In this document: piece by piece, positions 19,262 to 28,670 of the stretch
How positions within the stretch are numbered: position 1 is the stretch's first letter
How the letters are laid out: each line of letters starts with the position of its first letter
Source: Gammaproteobacteria bacterium
GTDB taxonomy: Bacteria; Pseudomonadota; Gammaproteobacteria; Pseudomonadales; Pseudohongiellaceae
Length of the DNA: 64,000 bases
Direction of reading: 5' to 3'
Assembly (NCBI GenBank): GCA_002706685.1
Contig: PALV01000003.1
Span: 1-64,000, forward strand
Translations under genes and position numbers: made by a program
Notes under the pieces: generated by a model
Told to the model about the DNA's origin: nothing
Databases searched by the model: none
The model's input: only the letters and a program-made list of their open reading frames with translations

Positions 19262-21658
19262 ATGAGCAGTCTGAGAAGACGGTTAGATCAGGTATTGTGG
19301 ACGGCCATGTTGGCGCTACTTATGGGGATTCCACTTGCCAGCCATGCGGCAGAAGCACCTGGCGCGCTTACCATCATTGTCAATGACGTGGTCACCGAGC
19401 GGCCAATTCCAACCGTGCAGCTCACCCTAACAGAGAGGGAAACCGGTGCCACACAGTCGGTGCAAACCGACTCGCAAGGACGGACAGTCATTGAACAGCT
19501 CGACCCCGGCCTCTACTCGGTGAATCTTGCTAAAGATGGCTTTATCTCCGTCTACGAACCCAGCATACGTGTCGTGACACGCAAAAATACCAGGATTGAA
19601 TTTGAACTCCGGGAAGCTGTCGCGGTTCAGGAAGTCGTGGTTCAGGGGCGTCAGGCAAATGTCTACGCCTCTGCCAGCAGCACCTATCTCGACAGAGAGG
19701 CGTTGCGAAGTGCTGTGGGCGGCGGTGCCGACCCGCTACTCTCCCTGGACGGTCTGCCTGGCCTGGCATCCGCCAGTGAATTTGCCAGTTTCAGTGTGCG
19801 AGGCCGCGGCCCAAGAGATAACCTGTTGTTTGTTGATGATTTACCGTTTGATAAAGCGATACACTTTGATGCAACGCTGGGGGAAGAGGAAGATGTCGGT
19901 GGCGGTGGTCGATTCTCGATTTTTGCCCCAAACGTCATCAGTGGCGCAGAGTTTTCACCCGGTGGATGGAGTGCGGCCTATGGTGGTCGGGCAGCATCCC
20001 TGCTGAAGCTGGAAGTTGCCGATGGCAACCCAAGCCCGTCAGCCAGCCTGCGCTTTGACCTGGCTGGTTTCGAAGTGGGTTACGATGGCCCGGCGGGCAT
20101 CACCGAGGATTCCACCCTGCTGGTATCGGCCCGGCGCCTGGACTTCGGGGCGTTGTTTGAAACGATCGAGGAACTGGACATTGGTGAGCCGATATTAAGG
20201 GATGTCATCGTAAAGTCTGTCATACCCCTCAGTCAGGACAACACCCTGGAGGTGCTGCTGATCGATACACACGAAGATTATACCCGCGATGTGACACACG
20301 TTTTTGCCTCGCCCAATTTCGAGGATGCGGCACTGCAGGACTCTGAGCAGGATAGTGATTTGTACGGCCTGACATTGCGGACCCTGATTGGTGCGCAGTC
20401 GGTGTGGACCAACCGGGTTTACTACCGCAACAGCGACAAGATTAGCTCAGAGGGCGAATCATTCCCGGATCTGGTTCCTGAAGGATCGCCGGCTTCCAGT
20501 TTTCCGGTGCGCGAAGACATCATCACTATCGGCGAGGGTGAGACCGAGACGGGCTGGCGCAGCGACTTCGAAACTGTCAACCAGTGGGGCGTGTTCAGTG
20601 CCGGCATACGAGCAACACAGATCGAGCTGGACTACCACACCATTCTGGACGGCGATTGGATCCGTTTTGTTTACGACGACGATGATTTCAGGCCCGACCC
20701 CGATCAGAAATACATCGTGCTTACACCTGCCAACATAAACTCGTTGCTGAATCAGAAAGAGACAAATTATGCGGCTTACCTGGAACAGGTTTTTGAGCGC
20801 GGCGCCTGGGATTTCCGCACCGGCCTGAGATTCGAGCGAGACGGTTTCGCGGACGAAAGCTTTGCATCGCCAAGGTTCAGCGTCAACTGGCGGCCAGACA
20901 ATACAATCAGATATTTTGCGACCGCCGGTGTATTTCATCAGTCGCCCCGCTATCTGGAACTTGCTGCGAATGAATCCAACAAGCTTGAGAACGAAGAAAT
21001 CATCCACAGCAGTGTCGGTCTGGAATATTTTCCGAACAACAACTGGTCAGTGCTGATTGAAGCCTATCATCAAAGCCTGGACAAGCTGGTGGTAGACCTT
21101 GATCGTGCGAACGGAACCTTCGCGAACCTCGGCGACGGCACCTCGTATGGCGTCGATACTGTGTTGACTGGCACCATACGCGAAGGAATCTATGCTACCG
21201 CCACTTACTCTTACAACGATGCGGTTGTCGACAGAAAAGATGGGCGTGGCGACGTCGTCGACGAATTCAATCGTGAACATGTTGCTACGCTGGGTCTGAC
21301 CTGGGAGATCAGCGACCGCTGGAAGGTCGCCGGTCGCTACAAATACCTTTCCGGCAGACCAGACGACAGATTTATTATTCACTCAGACGTACTGGGCGAC
21401 GGCCAGCCGCTGCGCTACTCAAAAGAAATTACGGAACGCAATGTCGGCCGAACGGATGGCTCCGGATTGTTGAATATTCGTGTGGACTATCGCCGCGCAT
21501 TCGGGCCCATTGATGTCACCGCTTTTCTTGATGTCATCAACGTAACGGCTGCATCATCTGGTGACGACACAGAGTTTGACTACCGACGCGGTGTTCAGGT
21601 GCAGGACGACAGCGAAGCCGAGCCGCTAATTGGCCTGCGACTGGATTACGCCTGGTAA
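19262..21658 (+). CDS. TonB-dependent receptor with carboxypeptidase-regulatory-like N-domain
   Basis: 798 residues from the ATG with a strong GGAGGT; a GTG further upstream is ignored. After a signal peptide (MLALLMGIPLASHAAEA) comes a CarboxypepD_reg-like domain (about 28-110: GALTIIVNDVVTERPIPTVQ ...). A TonB-box-like VQEVVVQGRQ and plug domain follow (about 120-240, with DGLPGLASASEFASFSVRGR), and a beta-barrel to the C-terminal aromatic (LRLDYAW). The ligand is unknown. It is followed after 14 bases by a response regulator and kinase on the same strand, so its expression or occupancy may be tied to that two-component pair. Confidence 0.88.
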   Translation: MSSLRRRLDQVLWTAMLALLMGIPLASHAAEAPGALTIIVNDVVTERPIPTVQLTLTERETGATQSVQTDSQGRTVIEQLDPGLYSVNLAKDGFISVYEPSIRVVTRKNTRIEFELREAVAVQEVVVQGRQANVYASASSTYLDREALRSAVGGGADPLLSLDGLPGLASASEFASFSVRGRGPRDNLLFVDDLPFDKAIHFDATLGEEEDVGGGGRFSIFAPNVISGAEFSPGGWSAAYGGRAASLLKLEVADGNPSPSASLRFDLAGFEVGYDGPAGITEDSTLLVSARRLDFGALFETIEELDIGEPILRDVIVKSVIPLSQDNTLEVLLIDTHEDYTRDVTHVFASPNFEDAALQDSEQDSDLYGLTLRTLIGAQSVWTNRVYYRNSDKISSEGESFPDLVPEGSPASSFPVREDIITIGEGETETGWRSDFETVNQWGVFSAGIRATQIELDYHTILDGDWIRFVYDDDDFRPDPDQKYIVLTPANINSLLNQKETNYAAYLEQVFERGAWDFRTGLRFERDGFADESFASPRFSVNWRPDNTIRYFATAGVFHQSPRYLELAANESNKLENEEIIHSSVGLEYFPNNNWSVLIEAYHQSLDKLVVDLDRANGTFANLGDGTSYGVDTVLTGTIREGIYATATYSYNDAVVDRKDGRGDVVDEFNREHVATLGLTWEISDRWKVAGRYKYLSGRPDDRFIIHSDVLGDGQPLRYSKEITERNVGRTDGSGLLNIRVDYRRAFGPIDVTAFLDVINVTAASSGDDTEFDYRRGVQVQDDSEAEPLIGLRLDYAW

Positions 21659-21672
21659 AAGAGGAATACCCG

Positions 21673-22377
21673 ATGGTAAATGTGCTGGACGAGGCACCGA
21701 TCAGAGTGTTGATTGTCGAAGACAACCGCGACATTTGTGAGAACATTGCCGAGTACCTCGAACAGTACAGCTATATTCTGGATTTTGCCTACGATGGGAT
21801 AAGCGCCATGCATCTGGCTTTGACGAATCCATTTGATGTCATTGTTCTGGATCTAATGCTGCCAGGGATGGACGGCCTGAGTTTCTGTCAGAGGCTGCGC
21901 TCTGAAGCACATCTGGAAACACCAGTGTTGATGCTGACCGCGAGAGACACTCTGGACGATAAACTGAAGGGTTTTAAGGCAGGCGCCGACGACTATCTGA
22001 TAAAACCCTTCGCATTGCAGGAGCTAGATGCGCGACTGCAGGCACTGTATAAACGCGGCCATGGAAGGTCAGTCAGACTGCTCACGGTAGGTGATCTGAC
22101 CATGAACAAGTCCACACTGCAGGTACATCGCGCAGGACAGCTTATCGATCTTACCCCCGCTGGCATGAGACTGTTGCAGCGCCTTTTGGAAGAGTCGCCA
22201 TCGGTAGTGCCTCGTGAAAGTCTCGAAACATTGTTGTGGGCGGATGAACGCCCTGATGGCGATGCCCTTCGTTCGCACATGTATAAACTGCGTCAGGCCA
22301 TCGACAGACCGTTTGATAGCCAATTGATTCACACAGTGCATCGCATCGGCTACCGCATTGCAGAGGATGATCAGTAG
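21673..22377 (+). CDS. OmpR/PhoB-family response regulator
   Basis: 234 residues: receiver domain with the acidic pair ED at 16-17, phosphoacceptor Asp60 (VIVLDLMLPGMDGLSF), the Thr in LMLTARD and Lys in YLIKPF. A winged-helix DNA-binding domain follows (about 130-232, ending SQLIHTVHRIGYRIAE). It acts with the kinase behind it, whose GTG start shares its last base with this stop codon. The GAGG before the start and close spacing to the receptor suggest one transcript. Confidence 0.95.
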   Translation: MVNVLDEAPIRVLIVEDNRDICENIAEYLEQYSYILDFAYDGISAMHLALTNPFDVIVLDLMLPGMDGLSFCQRLRSEAHLETPVLMLTARDTLDDKLKGFKAGADDYLIKPFALQELDARLQALYKRGHGRSVRLLTVGDLTMNKSTLQVHRAGQLIDLTPAGMRLLQRLLEESPSVVPRESLETLLWADERPDGDALRSHMYKLRQAIDRPFDSQLIHTVHRIGYRIAEDDQ

Positions 22378-23609
22378 TGTATCGTTACAGTTTACGCCAG
22401 CGTGTTGCAATCGCCTTTGCCGTGTGCGTTGCCATTCTCAGCGTGGTCTGGGGCCTGGCTTTCTTTTCGGCAATCCGGCTGAGTGAAGACCGTGTAATGA
22501 CACGTCAGTTGCAACGTGCCGCAGAGAGTTACCCTTCTCTTACAACCAACCTTCGCGGCTATGATGATGTTGATAGCCTGCCAGAATCTCTCCGCCAATG
22601 GGCACAGAGCAATCCGTCAGAGGGCTTGCATGAATTCCCAGCCGAGCAACTGCATGTCGCAGTGGTTCCCACCGACAATCAAGAGCAAAAAGCATTTGTG
22701 GTTTTCGACGTAGCTGGCATCGAAGCCGCGTCATCAGAGGACTGGTGGTGGCTGCTGGTAATCACCGGCGTCGTAGGCACACTCGGTACTCTTGGTTTCG
22801 GCCTCGGCGTTATTGTAATGCGCCGTGCGGTTGCGCCGGTTGTGCAACTCGCGGAGGTGGTCGCGGATATAGACCCGCAAAAACTATCAGTTGAAGATCA
22901 CAAGCGCATCGCATCTGGCCGCTTTGGCGATGATGAAGTGGGCGTGCTCGCCAGGACTCTTGAGAAAACACTAGAGCGTATCAGCGCCTTTGTCGAACGG
23001 GAAAGATACTTTACCGATTCAGCCAGCCATGAGCTGCGAACGCCAATAACTGTAATCACCGGTGCGCTCGAACTGCTCGAAAAAAGCGACCTGAAAACAA
23101 GCGATGCAAAGGCCCTGGATAGGGTCAGACGTGCCACGCGCGACATGAAAGCCACGATCGAAATGTTTTTATGTCTGGCGCGCGAAACCGATGACGGGCT
23201 GTATGACGAGCAGTTCAGTGTTGTATCGCAAGTGAATCAGGCGATGGATCAGCAGCAATACCTGCTGCGCGGCAAGCTCGTTGATGTTCACGTCGATAAT
23301 CTTGCTAACCCCAGAGTCTGCGGGCACCCGCAGGCGTTTTCTATCGCGGTCAACAATCTGGTGCGCAATGCGTTCGAACACACACTGGACGGACAGGGAC
23401 CCATCAAGATTCTCATCAAAGAGCACGAACTCTTTATCACCAACCAGCTAGGCAGCGACGCATATGGGCGACACTCGCAAACCGAAGCGTCGTCCACCAA
23501 CGGTTATGGTCTGGGCCTGGGTATTGTTGAACGACTTTGTGAACGCAACGGCTGGACGTTTACCTTGCATGCAGATGAAGTACGTGTGGCGGCTCGCCTT
23601 TCGTGGTGA
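22377..23609 (+). CDS. Sensor histidine kinase, partner of the OmpR-type regulator
   Basis: 410 residues starting at a GTG that overlaps the regulator stop by one base. Transmembrane helices at about 10-30 and 122-150 enclose a small periplasmic sensor domain of ~90 residues. A HAMP-like linker is followed by HisKA with His218 (SASHELRTPITVITGALELL), the N-box (VNNLVRNAFEHT) and a glycine box (GYGLGLGIVERLCERNGW). A D-F box is poorly developed, which is common in this short kinase class. The signal is unknown; because the receptor is encoded first, transport of the receptor's ligand is a reasonable guess. Confidence 0.93.
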   Translation: MYRYSLRQRVAIAFAVCVAILSVVWGLAFFSAIRLSEDRVMTRQLQRAAESYPSLTTNLRGYDDVDSLPESLRQWAQSNPSEGLHEFPAEQLHVAVVPTDNQEQKAFVVFDVAGIEAASSEDWWWLLVITGVVGTLGTLGFGLGVIVMRRAVAPVVQLAEVVADIDPQKLSVEDHKRIASGRFGDDEVGVLARTLEKTLERISAFVERERYFTDSASHELRTPITVITGALELLEKSDLKTSDAKALDRVRRATRDMKATIEMFLCLARETDDGLYDEQFSVVSQVNQAMDQQQYLLRGKLVDVHVDNLANPRVCGHPQAFSIAVNNLVRNAFEHTLDGQGPIKILIKEHELFITNQLGSDAYGRHSQTEASSTNGYGLGLGIVERLCERNGWTFTLHADEVRVAARLSW

Positions 23610-23622
23610 CACTACAGCAAGC

Positions 23623-25539
23623 TTACTCGAGCTGTTTTCCAGCACAGACCACTGTGTTGCGGCCCAGACGTTTGGCGTTGTACAGAGCAATATCTGCCTG
23701 CCGCACCAACTCATCCGCAGCAGTTCCCGGTAGCGGAACCATCGTGGCCACACCTACACTGATGGTGACAACACCAGCATCGGCCAGGCGATGTTCAATT
23801 TGCAGTTTCTCCACTTGAGATCGCATCTGCTCGGCAATTTTCACAGCATCTTCTTCGCTACAGAATGAGAGAATGACGCAGAACTCTTCGCCTCCGTAGC
23901 GAGCAGCCAGATCAGTTGCTCTGTGAATGCGCGTCTTCAAGACGCCAGCGATTCGACGCAGACAATCATCGCCCTGTTGATGGCCGTACTGGTCGTTGTA
24001 AAGTTTGAAGTAATCGACATCCAGCATCAGTACCGACATGGATTGTGCGGTACGGGCAGAGTGCGCCCACTCAGCGGCCAGCACATCATCGAAACGACGC
24101 CGGTTGGCGAGGCCAGTCAATCCATCAGACAATGACAGGGTTTCCAGCCTGCCATTGACCAGCTCAAGCTCAGTTGCCTTTTGTTCAAGTTCCTTGACTG
24201 CCTCTTCAGCCCTGCGATTACTTGCCTGCAATTCTTCTTCCCGCCTGCTTGCCTCCAGGGCCATGCGCCGAAACTGATGGACGGCGCTCCCCAGGCGTCC
24301 GAGTTCATCTTTGCCTTCCGCAGGCATCGGCACATCGTAGCGGCCGGCGGACAGGTTAAGCAGCGTGTCACTGAGATCGGTCAGTCGTGGCACTAGATGG
24401 CGCATCACATGCATATAAAAGAACGCTACAAGACCTGTCAGGCCGGCTGCTGTGATCATCAGCAACCACAACTGGGACCGGTGATTGGCAGACGATGCCC
24501 TGTCCGCCGCCTGGTCAATTTGCGACAGCCGGGTCTCGACCAGTGCTGCAATAGCAAGATCAACACGCGCGATTGTCTGCTGATTTTGTTGATTCAACGC
24601 TTCTCCGTCGGCCAACAACATCAATTCGCGCTGTCGCAGCCCCACCAGTCCATCGGGCGACAGGCTTGAGGCACGCAATTCTGCAAAATGCCGATTCAAC
24701 ACGCCGGTCACATCGGGTGGCAGCTTTTCGAGGGTTTCGCTGGCCACCTGAAGCCGGTGGTTGATGACTTGCTCGGAGACTGCCAAAGCGGCCAATGTCG
24801 GCTCCTGCGTGGCACCCATTAACAGGCCGCCAATCGACTCCACTTCCGCATAAAAACGTGACAATGGTATCAGCGGTACTGTATTGCCGGACATCCGTGC
24901 GATCTGCTCGACAGGCGGGGAAGAGCGTTGCATCAATGCATTGATGACATCGCTGTCAGCCTCCAGGATCCGGACCCTGAATGTCAGCTCCTGCTGGAAT
25001 GCCTGCAGATCGGCGATCAGTTGCGTGCGAGCGCGCTGTTGTGCCTCGATCAAAGACAATCGCTCATCAACCAGCGTACGCAGGCTGTCCAGATTCTGAT
25101 TGAGTTCGGCGACCTGTACTGTAATATCCGCTGCAGCAAGTGGATCGGCAACTCCTGTCAATTCATCGAGCGCCCTGTCCAGCACCCGCTGCGCTGCGGA
25201 CACACGCTCAAACGCCACCTGCCGGTCTGCGCTGGAACTTACCGCAATCAGGGATGTACCACTGGCTGCCAGCGCATCCGCCGCGCGGGCAGCACGGAAC
25301 GTGGCCAGCGTCACTGGCAACTGTTCGTCCAGAATACTGCTAACGCTGCGTGCCATTCCTGCACTCGTCCCCAGCGCCGTGATCATTACCACGACCATGA
25401 ACAGGGCCATGGCCACAAAGCCAATCAGGAAACTGTTGCGAATGCCCAGCCCCTGAAATCTGCCCCATAAGCCCGGGGTGCCACGTGACGTGGCACTGAC
25501 GTTAGTCGATGGCGACACGCTGGCCATCCTGCCAGACAT
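23623..25539 (-). CDS. Membrane diguanylate cyclase (HAMP-GGDEF)
   Basis: Makes c-di-GMP from two GTP. About 638 residues. Transmembrane helix near the N-terminus (SFLIGFVAMALFMVVVMITA), a ~290-residue helical periplasmic domain, and a second helix (LWLLMITAAGLTGLVAFFYM). Then a HAMP domain, a coiled coil (REEELQASNRRAEEAVKELE) and a GGDEF domain with the active-site variant GGEEF (ARYGGEEFCVIL). The start is uncertain: the frame opens at 25584, and ATGs at 25539 and 25527 lie in the last codons of the upstream binding-protein gene, so the two are translationally coupled. An inhibitory I-site RxxD ahead of GGEEF appears to be present (LKTRIHRATDLAARYG). Confidence 0.88.
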   Translation of the reverse strand: MSGRMASVSPSTNVSATSRGTPGLWGRFQGLGIRNSFLIGFVAMALFMVVVMITALGTSAGMARSVSSILDEQLPVTLATFRAARAADALAASGTSLIAVSSSADRQVAFERVSAAQRVLDRALDELTGVADPLAAADITVQVAELNQNLDSLRTLVDERLSLIEAQQRARTQLIADLQAFQQELTFRVRILEADSDVINALMQRSSPPVEQIARMSGNTVPLIPLSRFYAEVESIGGLLMGATQEPTLAALAVSEQVINHRLQVASETLEKLPPDVTGVLNRHFAELRASSLSPDGLVGLRQRELMLLADGEALNQQNQQTIARVDLAIAALVETRLSQIDQAADRASSANHRSQLWLLMITAAGLTGLVAFFYMHVMRHLVPRLTDLSDTLLNLSAGRYDVPMPAEGKDELGRLGSAVHQFRRMALEASRREEELQASNRRAEEAVKELEQKATELELVNGRLETLSLSDGLTGLANRRRFDDVLAAEWAHSARTAQSMSVLMLDVDYFKLYNDQYGHQQGDDCLRRIAGVLKTRIHRATDLAARYGGEEFCVILSFCSEEDAVKIAEQMRSQVEKLQIEHRLADAGVVTISVGVATMVPLPGTAADELVRQADIALYNAKRLGRNTVVCAGKQLE

Positions 25540-26686
25540 ACCAGGAGAATGGGGGGTACTCAGTCTGTATATCCCCCTTTTCATCGAAGCTGATCCGACC
25601 CAGTACAGTTTCCAGCGGCTCCGCCCGAATCGCCTTTGCTACCTCAGAGGCATCTATACTACTGGCTCGCCTGACGCCCTCAAGCCAGACCTCTGTGGCG
25701 GCATAGGCAAGCAGGGTGTAGCCATCTGGCTCCATACCCTGTGCCCGAATCGCCTCGTTCGCCACTCGCGTATGCTCATTGTCAATTTGCGTAGCCGCCT
25801 CGGCAGGGAAAGTGAATGCCACACCATCTCCGGCAGGACCGGCAGTTTCCGTGTATATAGGCGCGACCAGGGTGTCGCTGCTGACGATCTCAAAAGGCGC
25901 CGACATCTGTCGCGCCTGCCGTGCGAATACGCCACTGTCCAGTGCTCCACCGACCAGGTAGACGACATCCACTTCGTTATCCATCAATTGAATGATCTCG
26001 TCCAGGTAAGAAGTAGCCGAAGCCGAGCTTTGCAGAACAAACGCCGGACGCACGCCGCGCCGAACAAGACCCTCTATGGCACTCTGGGTTAACCCCTGGG
26101 AATAGTCACTCTGAAAGCGGACGATGCCGATTCGCCGGTCACCGTACAAGCGAGCAAGTCGTTCTGCCGCCATCTCCCCCTGCAGGTCATCCCGACCTAT
26201 CACGCGGAAAACGCTGTCAATGCCCATTTCTGTGACCAGCGGCGCAGTCGAAGAAGGCGTTATCTGCAGAACACCATGACGTGCATACACAGGTGCTGCC
26301 ACCACCGTGGTCGCCGAGCACGAATGTCCGATTACCACATGGGGAGGATCCTGAACCAGACTCTGCGCGACCCGCTCAGCAATAATCCTGATACAGCTGT
26401 CATCATGTTCCGACACACGAACCGGATGTCCCAGTAACGTCCCATCGTCAAGCGACGCCAGCGCAGCATGAACGCCAGCCCTGAACTGCATCCCTATGGA
26501 GAAGCTTGTTCCCGTCATCGGCCCGACAATCGCCAGCTCAATGGTCTCTGCCTGAGGGTCCGGGCGTTGCGCCGAAACGGCTGGCTGCAGTGCTGCCACT
26601 GCAACCAGCAGGACCAGACCAACACAGGCATTGGTAAAACATCTAGAGTTATTCACAACACGACCCAAAATGACACGAAAAACCAT
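25502..26686 (-). CDS. Periplasmic binding protein, Leu/Ile/Val-receptor type
   Basis: About 394 residues from the ATG at 26686, which gives a normal signal peptide (ACVGLVLLVAVAALQPAVSA); an ATG at 26734 would add 16 residues. Type I periplasmic-binding fold (Peripla_BP_6): IELAIVGPMTGTSFSIGMQF, the VIGHSCSATTVVAAPVYARH segment, FRVIGRDDLQGEMAAERLA and VVYLVGGALDSGVFARQARQ. No permease or ATPase genes are next to it. Instead it overlaps the diguanylate cyclase, so a sensor role feeding c-di-GMP signalling is more likely than uptake. Confidence 0.85.
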   Translation of the reverse strand: MVFRVILGRVVNNSRCFTNACVGLVLLVAVAALQPAVSAQRPDPQAETIELAIVGPMTGTSFSIGMQFRAGVHAALASLDDGTLLGHPVRVSEHDDSCIRIIAERVAQSLVQDPPHVVIGHSCSATTVVAAPVYARHGVLQITPSSTAPLVTEMGIDSVFRVIGRDDLQGEMAAERLARLYGDRRIGIVRFQSDYSQGLTQSAIEGLVRRGVRPAFVLQSSASATSYLDEIIQLMDNEVDVVYLVGGALDSGVFARQARQMSAPFEIVSSDTLVAPIYTETAGPAGDGVAFTFPAEAATQIDNEHTRVANEAIRAQGMEPDGYTLLAYAATEVWLEGVRRASSIDASEVAKAIRAEPLETVLGRISFDEKGDIQTEYPPFSWYVWQDGQRVAID

Positions 26687-26846
26687 GATTAACACCAGCC
26701 TATCGGCGCGTCTCAGATAACATTTACGCGACATCACTTAAATATGGGCGCCCGAAGTCTGCACGTCAAGCCGGACAGCATCGGATATTGATCAAGCGCA
26801 GGCGGATGCTGAATTTTGCTCAAACACTCAGACCTGCCACTGACAA

Positions 26847-26876
26847 TTGATGACAGGTATTCAATGCGCTTATAGT
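26847..26876 (+). promoter_or_regulatory. Probable sigma-70 promoter of the LysR-type gene
   Basis: TTGATG (-35) and TATAGT (-10) separated by 18 bases. The predicted transcript would start near 26883, after the ATG at 26878. That supports the ATG at 26926 as the real LysR start. Confidence 0.55.
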
Positions 26877-26925
26877 AATGGACTTGGAAACTGCCAGGCA
26901 TGGCAAATCAGGGCAATTCGACCTA

Positions 26926-27834
26926 ATGTCCAATCAACGTCTACCATCACTGAATCTGATTCGGGTTTTTGAAACGGCGGCCCGCCGCCTCAGCTTCAAG
27001 GATGCGGCAGATGAGCTGTTTGTGTCCCCGCCCGCAGTCAGCCATCAGATCCGGGCGCTCGAGGAGTATCTTGGCATTACCCTGTTCAAGCGGGAGAATC
27101 GCAAGATTTCACTGACCTCCGAAGGCAAACGCTACTATCTTCACGTCAAGCGCGGACTGGACCTGATAGACAGCGCCACCCTGGCTATTCGCAAACAGAA
27201 AAAGAAGCGCCGTTTTGTTGTGAATACACTGCCCAATATTGCCAGCCTGCTGCTGTTCCCGAATATTCATGAGTTTCAGTCCAGGTTTCACGAACTGAAT
27301 ATCCAGATTGACTCTGATATATCCCGAATCGACTTTGAGCATTCAGAGACAACAGTCGCCATTCGACACGAATGCGGCAACGAGCCAGGTCTGACTTATC
27401 AACCGCTGGTGCGAATTTCGCTGACACCGATCTGCAGTCGAAACTATCTGGAGCAGCACCCGCGATTGCTGAAGGGTGACTTTAATGGCTGTCGATTGAT
27501 CAAGATCTCCGGAGATTCATATCAATGGCCACGCTGGCAGACGCAATGGAATGCACAGACCGAAACATCGGATGAACTCGTTGTCAGCACGGTGGAAGCA
27601 AGCATTGCAGCGGTAAAAAATGATATCGGAGTAGCTATGGGATACCTGCCCACGTCGTATCAGTTTATGAGTGCCGATGACTCGCTAGTGCTACCCCTTC
27701 CAGACAAGGTGACTCGCCACGGCGAGTGTTTTCTTGCTTATCGTAGCGACGATACCGCGGATGAAGTGATCGAGGCGTTCTACGACTGGATCAAAAAGAT
27801 CATTGCCAGGGAGTGGACGGATAAGAAAAACTAA
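26926..27834 (+). CDS. GcvA-like LysR-family transcriptional regulator
   Basis: 302 residues, family-typical from this ATG (a frame start at 26878 lies before the predicted transcription start). N-terminal helix-turn-helix: LPSLNLIRVFETAARRLSFK followed by AADELFVSPPAVSHQIRALE, which is the GcvA/AmpR subgroup pattern. The C-terminal LysR substrate-binding domain covers about 90-295. It is not divergent from an obvious target gene; upstream on the other strand is the binding-protein/cyclase pair, which shares the intergenic region and could be controlled by it. Inducer unknown. Confidence 0.9.
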   Translation: MSNQRLPSLNLIRVFETAARRLSFKDAADELFVSPPAVSHQIRALEEYLGITLFKRENRKISLTSEGKRYYLHVKRGLDLIDSATLAIRKQKKKRRFVVNTLPNIASLLLFPNIHEFQSRFHELNIQIDSDISRIDFEHSETTVAIRHECGNEPGLTYQPLVRISLTPICSRNYLEQHPRLLKGDFNGCRLIKISGDSYQWPRWQTQWNAQTETSDELVVSTVEASIAAVKNDIGVAMGYLPTSYQFMSADDSLVLPLPDKVTRHGECFLAYRSDDTADEVIEAFYDWIKKIIAREWTDKKN

Positions 27835-27864
27835 CCCGAACTACCATGATTTTTCATTTGTCAG

Positions 27865-27882
27865 CCCCCAGGCTGGGGGGGG
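27865..27882. repeat. C5/G8 hairpin with homopolymer G run
   Basis: CCCCC AGGCT GGGGGGGG between the LysR and LuxR-like genes. It can fold into a tight hairpin, and the eight-G run is prone to slippage. There is no T-run, so a standard terminator is not supported. Confidence 0.6.
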
Positions 27883-27910
27883 AGAATTCAAGACACTTTC
27901 AGACTAAATC

Positions 27911-28216
27911 ATGGTCAGCCGAATGCTTCAAAATATTCAGCATCATCGTATAACAGACCCGCAATCGCTGCCGCTGACTCAGCGTGAACAGGATGTGCTT
28001 CGTGAGCTTGCCCAGGGCAACAGCAACAAGAAAATCGCCCGGGTTCTATGCCTCAGCCCTCACACAGTGGATGGCTACGTAAAGGATATTTACAGAAAGT
28101 TGGGAGTCCACAACCGCTCCATGGCTACAGCGGTTGCGTTCCATTATGGCGTGCTGAAGGGTTTCCCTCCCACGCTGGAATTCCCCCTCCACGATCCTTA
28201 CCAACCCATCGCCTGA
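27911..28216 (+). CDS. Minimal LuxR-type (GerE) DNA-binding protein
   Basis: 101 residues consisting almost only of a LuxR/GerE helix-turn-helix (LTQREQDVLRELAQGNSNKK, then LSPHTVDGYVKDIYRKLGVH and RSMATAVAFHYGV). There is no receiver or autoinducer domain. Such short stand-alone proteins can act as constitutive or promoter-competing regulators. It lies 76 bases behind the LysR gene after a G-rich hairpin; no clear ribosome binding site is visible, so expression may depend on the transcript from upstream. Confidence 0.82.
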   Translation: MVSRMLQNIQHHRITDPQSLPLTQREQDVLRELAQGNSNKKIARVLCLSPHTVDGYVKDIYRKLGVHNRSMATAVAFHYGVLKGFPPTLEFPLHDPYQPIA

Positions 28217-28357
28217 CCGTCCTTGCGGTGATCCTAAGCTGGAAGGCTGGATAGGCGCCCACGATTCATGTAAAACAGTGGTAAGGCCGTGAAATTAAAG
28301 TCATCCTCGGACGCGTATGCCGCGCCCTACTTCTAACGGAGAGAGGCCAGACTTATC

Positions 28358-28603
28358 ATGAAGACATTCGACGACATTTTGAAAGATCCAGCCGACAACT
28401 TCGGCAAACCTGCTGAGGTTATCTCTGCGAGTGAACTCAGCCGGGATCAGAAAATAGAAATACTGCGCCGCTGGGACGACGATGCGCGGCTATTACTGAC
28501 CGCGCAGTCGGAAGGCATGAGCGGGGGCAAGAGAAGCGCCGAGGTTCTGTCACAGATTCAGGACGCGCTGGCAGAGCTGGGCGCCGAGGTTGATGACACC
28601 TGA
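28358..28603 (+). CDS. Small acidic protein of unknown function
   Basis: 81 residues, charged and helix-forming, without signal peptide or membrane segment (KPAEVISASELSRDQKIEIL, then RRWDDDARLLLTAQSEGMSG). The pattern of a short linker followed by two amphipathic helices resembles small conserved proteobacterial proteins of no known role. An AGAGAGG-like ribosome site lies ahead of the ATG. The promoter and target are not evident. Confidence 0.65.
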   Translation: MKTFDDILKDPADNFGKPAEVISASELSRDQKIEILRRWDDDARLLLTAQSEGMSGGKRSAEVLSQIQDALAELGAEVDDT

Positions 28604-28670
28604 GCCTTGCCGGGCTGCGCTTAGAGACCCAGAATGATTGTTATGGCGATGGAAACGTATTCAGGCTGCG

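Noticed and set aside
26878..26925. 16-residue longer LysR start
   Set aside because: This ATG would come before the likely transcription start of the promoter found at 26847-26876, and the shorter form fits GcvA-type regulators.
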